DNA from: Caldora sp. SIO3E6
GTDB lineage: Bacteria > Cyanobacteriota > Cyanobacteriia > Cyanobacteriales > Coleofasciculaceae
DNA length: 8,464 nucleotides
NCBI GenBank assembly: GCA_010672185.1
Contig: JAAHHL010000026.1
Span: 3,337 to 11,800, forward strand
Direction of reading: 5' to 3'
Each line of letters begins with the position of its first letter. The first letter of the stretch is position 1. The notes under the pieces are model-generated. The model saw only the letters and a list, made by a program, of their open reading frames with translations. It ran no database searches and had not been told where the DNA came from. Below are positions 6,486 to 8,464 of the stretch, in pieces. The position numbers and the translations under genes are program-made.

Positions 6486-6664
6486 CAAAAATTTTATTAG
6501 GCATCTCCAATAATTCTGTTAAAACCCCCATTCACCTCCTGCTCCCCATCGAGGTTTCTGAAGATATCGATTTATATCGTGTCCGCCGAATCACTTACGA
6601 TAAAAACTTCTCCGTGTCTGGAGCATCTGGAGCGTTAGCCTTAAAAGTGTTCAACCGGACATGA
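6431..6664 (+). pseudogene. Unrecognised ORF fragment without a start codon
   Basis: Between the TAA at 6428-6430 and the TGA at 6662-6664 one frame is open for 77 codons, with ordinary-looking protein sequence: PYLEGSQEWKLVGTALSKIL and, further on, PIHLLLPIEVSEDIDLYRVR and FSVSGASGALALKVFNRT. It has no ATG, GTG or TTG start in a sensible place and no ribosome binding site. It looks like a piece of a larger gene carried inside the mobile element. I do not recognise the family. It may also be a chance open frame. Confidence 0.3.
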
Positions 6665-6669
6665 TATGA

Positions 6670-6748
6670 CCTCATAGTTTGTGAATAAGTACTCTTGTCT
6701 AACCCTCTTTTACATCATCTGGCATAAACTCATTCACAACCTATGAGG
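6670..6748. repeat. 17-bp imperfect inverted repeat near the right end of the element
   Basis: CCTCATAGTTTGTGAAT (6670-6686) and ATTCACAACCTATGAGG (6732-6748) are inverted with one mismatch, separated by 45 bp. The right arm abuts the 19-bp sub-terminal repeat copy at 6714-6732. This suggests layered insertions, or a structured cis-acting end recognised by a transposase. Confidence 0.5.
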
Positions 6749-6848
6749 TGAAAATACTCACGGGGTGACAACAAGGCTAAAAGGGAGTCTGGGTTTGGGG
6801 TGTGGAAGCTAAGCGTTAAGCTATGCCTAGCTTAAGTTGACACCAATG

Positions 6849-6880
6849 GGGCGCTAAGCGCCCCTACTCCCCCTCTTTTT
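6849..6880 (+). terminator. Right arm of the split terminator, still able to form a short hairpin
   Basis: The duplicated target leaves GGGGCGC TAA GCGCCCC (6848-6864), a 7-bp perfect stem with a 3-nt loop, followed by TACTCCCCCTCTTTTT. It may still work as a weak terminator. Its outer portion pairs with 6100-6118 across the inserted element. Confidence 0.5.
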
Positions 6881-6932
6881 ATTGGTTGAGGAAAATTTTT
6901 ACTCTTCAGGAGCTTATAAATGTGATAAAAAA

Positions 6933-6964
6933 GAGCGGTCTTGCTCCGTTAAAGTAGACCGCTC
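6933..6964 (+). terminator. 9-bp hairpin directly upstream of the transposase remnant
   Basis: GAGCGGTCT (6933-6941) pairs with AGACCGCTC (6956-6964) across a 14-nt loop, ending 8 nt before the ATG at 6973. There is no long T tract. In insertion sequences such stems near the left end can limit read-through expression of the transposase; here that role is inferred from position only. Confidence 0.45.
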
Positions 6965-6972
6965 AATTAATA

Positions 6973-7290
6973 ATGATGCCTGAATTCTATCAGACTTTTC
7001 TAAAACCATACTTAAGTAAATCTCAACTACTGACACTAGAAATCTTAGTCTGGTTGCTCCAAGTACACAAACAAGTTAAAATTGAAAGATTAGCGGCTTG
7101 CTTTCCTCTGCCAATTCTCTATGAAAGTCGTCGGCGGCATATTCAAAGGTTTTTAATTTCCCCAAAATTAAGTGTAGCCTTAATTTGGCTACCCCTAATT
7201 CGGCAAGTTTTGATGAAGAAAATTCCGTCAGGGAGTCGTATAATTGTTGCCCTTGATAGAACGCAATGGCAAGTAAATAATTTGTTGATC
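6973..7290 (+). pseudogene. IS4-like DDE transposase, N-terminal third only
   Basis: The frame starts MMPEFYQTFLKPYLSKSQLL and continues through FPLPILYESRRRHIQRFL to IIVALDRTQWQVNNLLI. The ESRRRHIQRFL region and the DRTQW motif, which holds the first catalytic aspartate, match the N-terminal part of cyanobacterial transposases that I associate with the IS4 group. A full protein of this type is roughly 350 or more residues; here about 105 remain. The second aspartate and the glutamate are missing, so it cannot be active. The family sequence ends at about 7275-7290, where a kinase P-loop begins in another frame. The start may be either of the tandem ATGs at 6973 and 6976. The upstream hairpin at 6933-6964 probably belongs to the same insertion sequence. 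Confidence 0.75.
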
Positions 7291-7786
7291 GGGTTTATCG
7301 GGTTCTGGTAAAACTACAGTAGCACGACAGTTGGCACGTCGCCTAGGAGCAATTCATCTCCGTACCGATGCAGTGCGCAAACAGCTGGCTGGTATACCTT
7401 TAGAGCAGCGAGGGGGAAAGGAACTTTACACCAGAGCAATGAGCCAAAAAACTTACGATCGCCTCTTGGAATTGGGTATAGTGCTGGCCAATGAGGGATT
7501 AACTGTCATTTTGGATGGGAAGTATGACCAACAGAGCCTAAGAGGAGAAGCTATCCAACAGGCAAACGAACACCAATTACCCCTACAAATTATCCATTGT
7601 ACCGCCCCAGAATCAGTTCTACGCGATCGCCTCACTTCCCGCACTGGTGATATTTCCGATTCCACAGCAGATTTACTTCAGAGCCAACAAGCTACAGCAG
7701 AACCCTTTACCGATGCTGAACAATCTCTAGCCACCACCTTAGAGACAACGGGGGATTGGATATCAAAATTAGGGCTTGCTGAATAA
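7289..7786 (+). pseudogene. P-loop kinase (AAA_33 / zeta-toxin-like fold), 5'-truncated at its Walker A motif
   Basis: The open frame after the TGA at 7286-7288 reads SGLSGSGKTTVARQLARRLG, with Walker A GLSGSGKT at 7292-7315. It continues with the RTDAVRKQLAGIP substrate-side motif, VILDGKYDQQSLR as the Walker B-like strand, and HCTAPESVLRDRLTSRTGDI with the lid arginines, to TAA 7784-7786. This resembles the C-terminal kinase half of cyanobacterial proteins in which an aminoglycoside-phosphotransferase-like domain is fused to a P-loop kinase; that comparison is from memory. No start codon precedes the P-loop. The first usable one is TTG at 7331, which would drop the P-loop and inactivate the enzyme. 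LLIGLSGSGK can be read by removing one G at 7291-7293, so a one-base frameshift may also be involved. The cause of the 5' loss is the adjoining transposase fragment. Substrate unknown. Confidence 0.75.
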
Positions 7787-7790
7787 GTAC

Positions 7791-7979
7791 GACAAGGGAG
7801 ACAAGGGGGACAAGGGGGACAAGGGGGACAAGGGGGACAAGGGGGACAAGGGGGACAAGGGAGACAAGGGAGACAAGGGAGACAAGGGAGACAAGGAGGA
7901 CAAGGGAGACAAGGAGGACAAGGGAGACAAGGGGGACAAGGGAGACAAGGGAGACAAGGAGGACAAGGGGGACAAGGAG
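7791..7979. repeat. GACAAGGGA/GACAAGGGG nonamer tandem array (21 units)
   Basis: Twenty-one 9-bp units begin at 7791, four bases after the kinase stop codon. Variants are GACAAGGGG, GACAAGGGA and GACAAGGAG, with the purine-rich strand on plus. All six frames through it are open, which creates long spurious ORFs (Gly-Asp-Lys on plus, Ser-Pro-Leu on minus); these are not genes. As at 267-420 and 3142-3222, the array lies at or near the 3' end of a coding frame. Confidence 0.9.
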
Positions 7980-8081
7980 GATAATAGTTGTAGAAAGTGC
8001 AAGATTTTCATCATTGGTGCTATAGCAGTACGCACGCTTGGTTAAGACAACTCTTACTTCTAAAACCTTGTTAGAGTCAAC

Positions 8082-8109
8082 TTCTGCCTTCTGCCCTCTG
8101 CCTTCTGCC
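8082..8109. repeat. TTCTGCC heptamer repeat (4 units)
   Basis: Units TTCTGCC, TTCTGCC, CTCTGCC and TTCTGCC follow one another, then TTGCGCGTAGCGCT with a small GCGC-GTA-GCGC palindrome. The reverse complement GGCAGAAGGCAGA occurs at 2229-2241. This is a dispersed cyanobacterial repeat type. The surrounding stretch 7980-8200 contains no gene I can support. Confidence 0.65.
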
Positions 8110-8199
8110 TTGCGCGTAGCGCTATATAACCTACAAGATCATGCGATCGCTTACTCACAACTTAAAATAACTGAGTAGTGATGGAAGACCCTCCAATTC

Positions 8200-8421
8200 T
8201 TGTCAAAACTATATATAATCAAGGTTTGAGGATTTTCATCGACACCAGTCGCCAAATCGCTGAAACTATTGATTTCTCGTTGAGTGGTGTCGATGCCTTA
8301 CAGGGAAAGGATTTGAGGTATGTATTTCTTGCAATTTTTGAGAGGATAGGTTATGATTTCTTTAGTGGTGTCGATTTGGGTATTCCGAACTCACTGCTGG
8401 TAAGGGTTCTAGAAGGGTACT
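8200..8421 (+). promoter_or_regulatory. Probable CRISPR leader with three GGTGTCGAT motifs
   Basis: The non-coding, AT-rich stretch just upstream of the CRISPR repeat contains AGTGGTGTCGAT twice in direct orientation (8283-8294 and 8364-8375, exactly 81 bp apart) and once inverted as CATCGACACCA (8237-8247). Leaders of cyanobacterial arrays often carry spaced GGTCGA-like motifs, as I remember for Synechocystis. A TATAAT hexamer lies at 8214-8219 but has no convincing -35 partner. The left limit is a guess; the right limit is set by the repeat. Confidence 0.5.
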
Positions 8422-8464
8422 CTTTACAAACCAATTCCTCTGAACGGGGATGGAAACCCAAAAA
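8422..8464 (+). CRISPR. First CRISPR repeat and start of spacer 1 (array continues beyond window)
   Basis: A 36-nt unit at 8422-8457 begins CTTTACAAACCAATTCC and ends GAACGGGGATGGAAAC. It has the hallmarks of cyanobacterial CRISPR repeats with a GGAAAC end. Inside, TCCTC and GGGGA can pair around a UGAAC loop with one G-U pair. The last eight bases, ATGGAAAC, would be the crRNA 5' handle of a Cas6-processed array. Seven bases of a possible spacer (CCAAAAA) follow before the window ends. Repeats of this style are mostly associated with type III or I-D systems in cyanobacteria; no cas gene is visible here. Only one repeat is in view, so the array itself is inferred. Confidence 0.65.

Larger units (their letters stand above)
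6122..6848. mobile_element. 727-bp non-autonomous element with perfect 18-bp terminal inverted repeats
   Basis: CATTGGTGTCAACTTAAG at 6122-6139 and CTTAAGTTGACACCAATG at 6831-6848 are exact reverse complements. The flanks GGGCGCTTA (6113-6121) and GGGCGCTAA (6849-6857) match in 8 of 9 bases, which fits a 9-bp target duplication. A second inverted pair lies inside (TGAGTTTATGCCAGATGAT at 6278-6296 and its complement at 6714-6732). No complete transposase frame exists between the ends, so the element is either a MITE-like derivative mobilised in trans or a decayed insertion sequence. The family is not identifiable from the ends alone; 9-bp duplications and ends of this length are compatible with several DDE families. 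Confidence 0.7.

Noticed and set aside
6340..6490. Possible tnpB 3' end or guide-RNA region of an IS200/IS605 element (short frames ending next to the 15-bp hairpin)
   Set aside because: No TnpB motifs or zinc-ribbon cysteine pairs are readable with confidence, and the perfect 18-bp terminal inverted repeats argue against an IS200/IS605 element as the whole unit.
7791..7979. Direct repeats as a possible CRISPR array
   Set aside because: Units are 9 bp and contiguous with no unique spacers; this is a minisatellite-like array.
7769..8045. Two overlapping ORFs of about 88 codons, one on each strand, over the nonamer array
   Set aside because: They are made almost only of GDK or SPL repeats from a stop-free tandem array, with no independent start signal or non-repeat domain.
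8214..8219. TATAAT as a CRISPR leader promoter
   Set aside because: The hexamer lies in a TATATATAAT run and no -35 element is found at 16-18 bp; TTGTCA is only 8 bp away.

Overview
The window looks like a chromosomal accessory segment from a filamentous or repeat-rich cyanobacterium. The basis is three copies of the HIP1 octamer GCGATCGC, heptamer short tandem repeats of the CAACAAA/CAAATGA kind, GACAAGGGA nonamer arrays, and a large AAA-like/WD40 protein of a type common in cyanobacteria. I cannot name a species from the sequence alone.

Layout from left to right. (1) Positions 1-135, minus strand: the first 45 codons of pdxJ (pyridoxine 5'-phosphate synthase), with a TTG start and a good Shine-Dalgarno. 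(2) Positions 185-1976, minus strand: a heptamer array, then an unrecognised membrane-anchored protein of 570 codons whose last ~75 residues are translated repeats. (3) Positions 1977-2343: an intergenic region with a GACAAGGGG array between two copies of the palindrome GCACTAGTGC, and a heptamer array that runs into the next start codon. (4) Positions 2344-6075, plus strand: one long reading frame for an AAA-like ATPase / transmembrane / coiled-coil / WD40 protein. It is cut by a single in-frame TAA inside a composite repeat insertion at about 3112-3300. (5) Positions 6076-7290: a graveyard of mobile DNA. It holds a near-consensus Fur box, a 727-bp element with perfect 18-bp terminal inverted repeats that landed inside a terminator-like palindrome, and the first third of a DDE transposase resembling the IS4 group. 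(6) Positions 7289-7786: a P-loop kinase that has lost everything upstream of its Walker A motif. (7) Positions 7791-7979: 21 tandem nonamers. (8) Positions 8200-8464: a probable CRISPR leader and the first repeat of an array that continues beyond the window.

The main theme is repeat invasion of genes. The same ordered cassette (a GACGCGGAGA-type segment, then GACAAGGGA nonamers, then CCAATTCCCAA, then CAACAA heptamers) occurs at the 3' end of the 570-codon gene and in the middle of the AAA/WD40 gene, each time in the orientation that reads as Gly-Asp-Lys repeats. The nonamer keeps reading frame and has no stop in any of six frames. The heptamer does not keep frame and supplies the stop codons.

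Functionally, only pdxJ and the 570-codon gene look intact apart from the window edge and the repeat tail. The AAA/WD40 protein would be a membrane-tethered NTPase with a beta-propeller sensor or scaffold if the stop is read through or reverts; otherwise it is a recent pseudogene. The kinase and transposase are remnants. No cas genes are visible, so the CRISPR array's type can only be guessed from its repeat.
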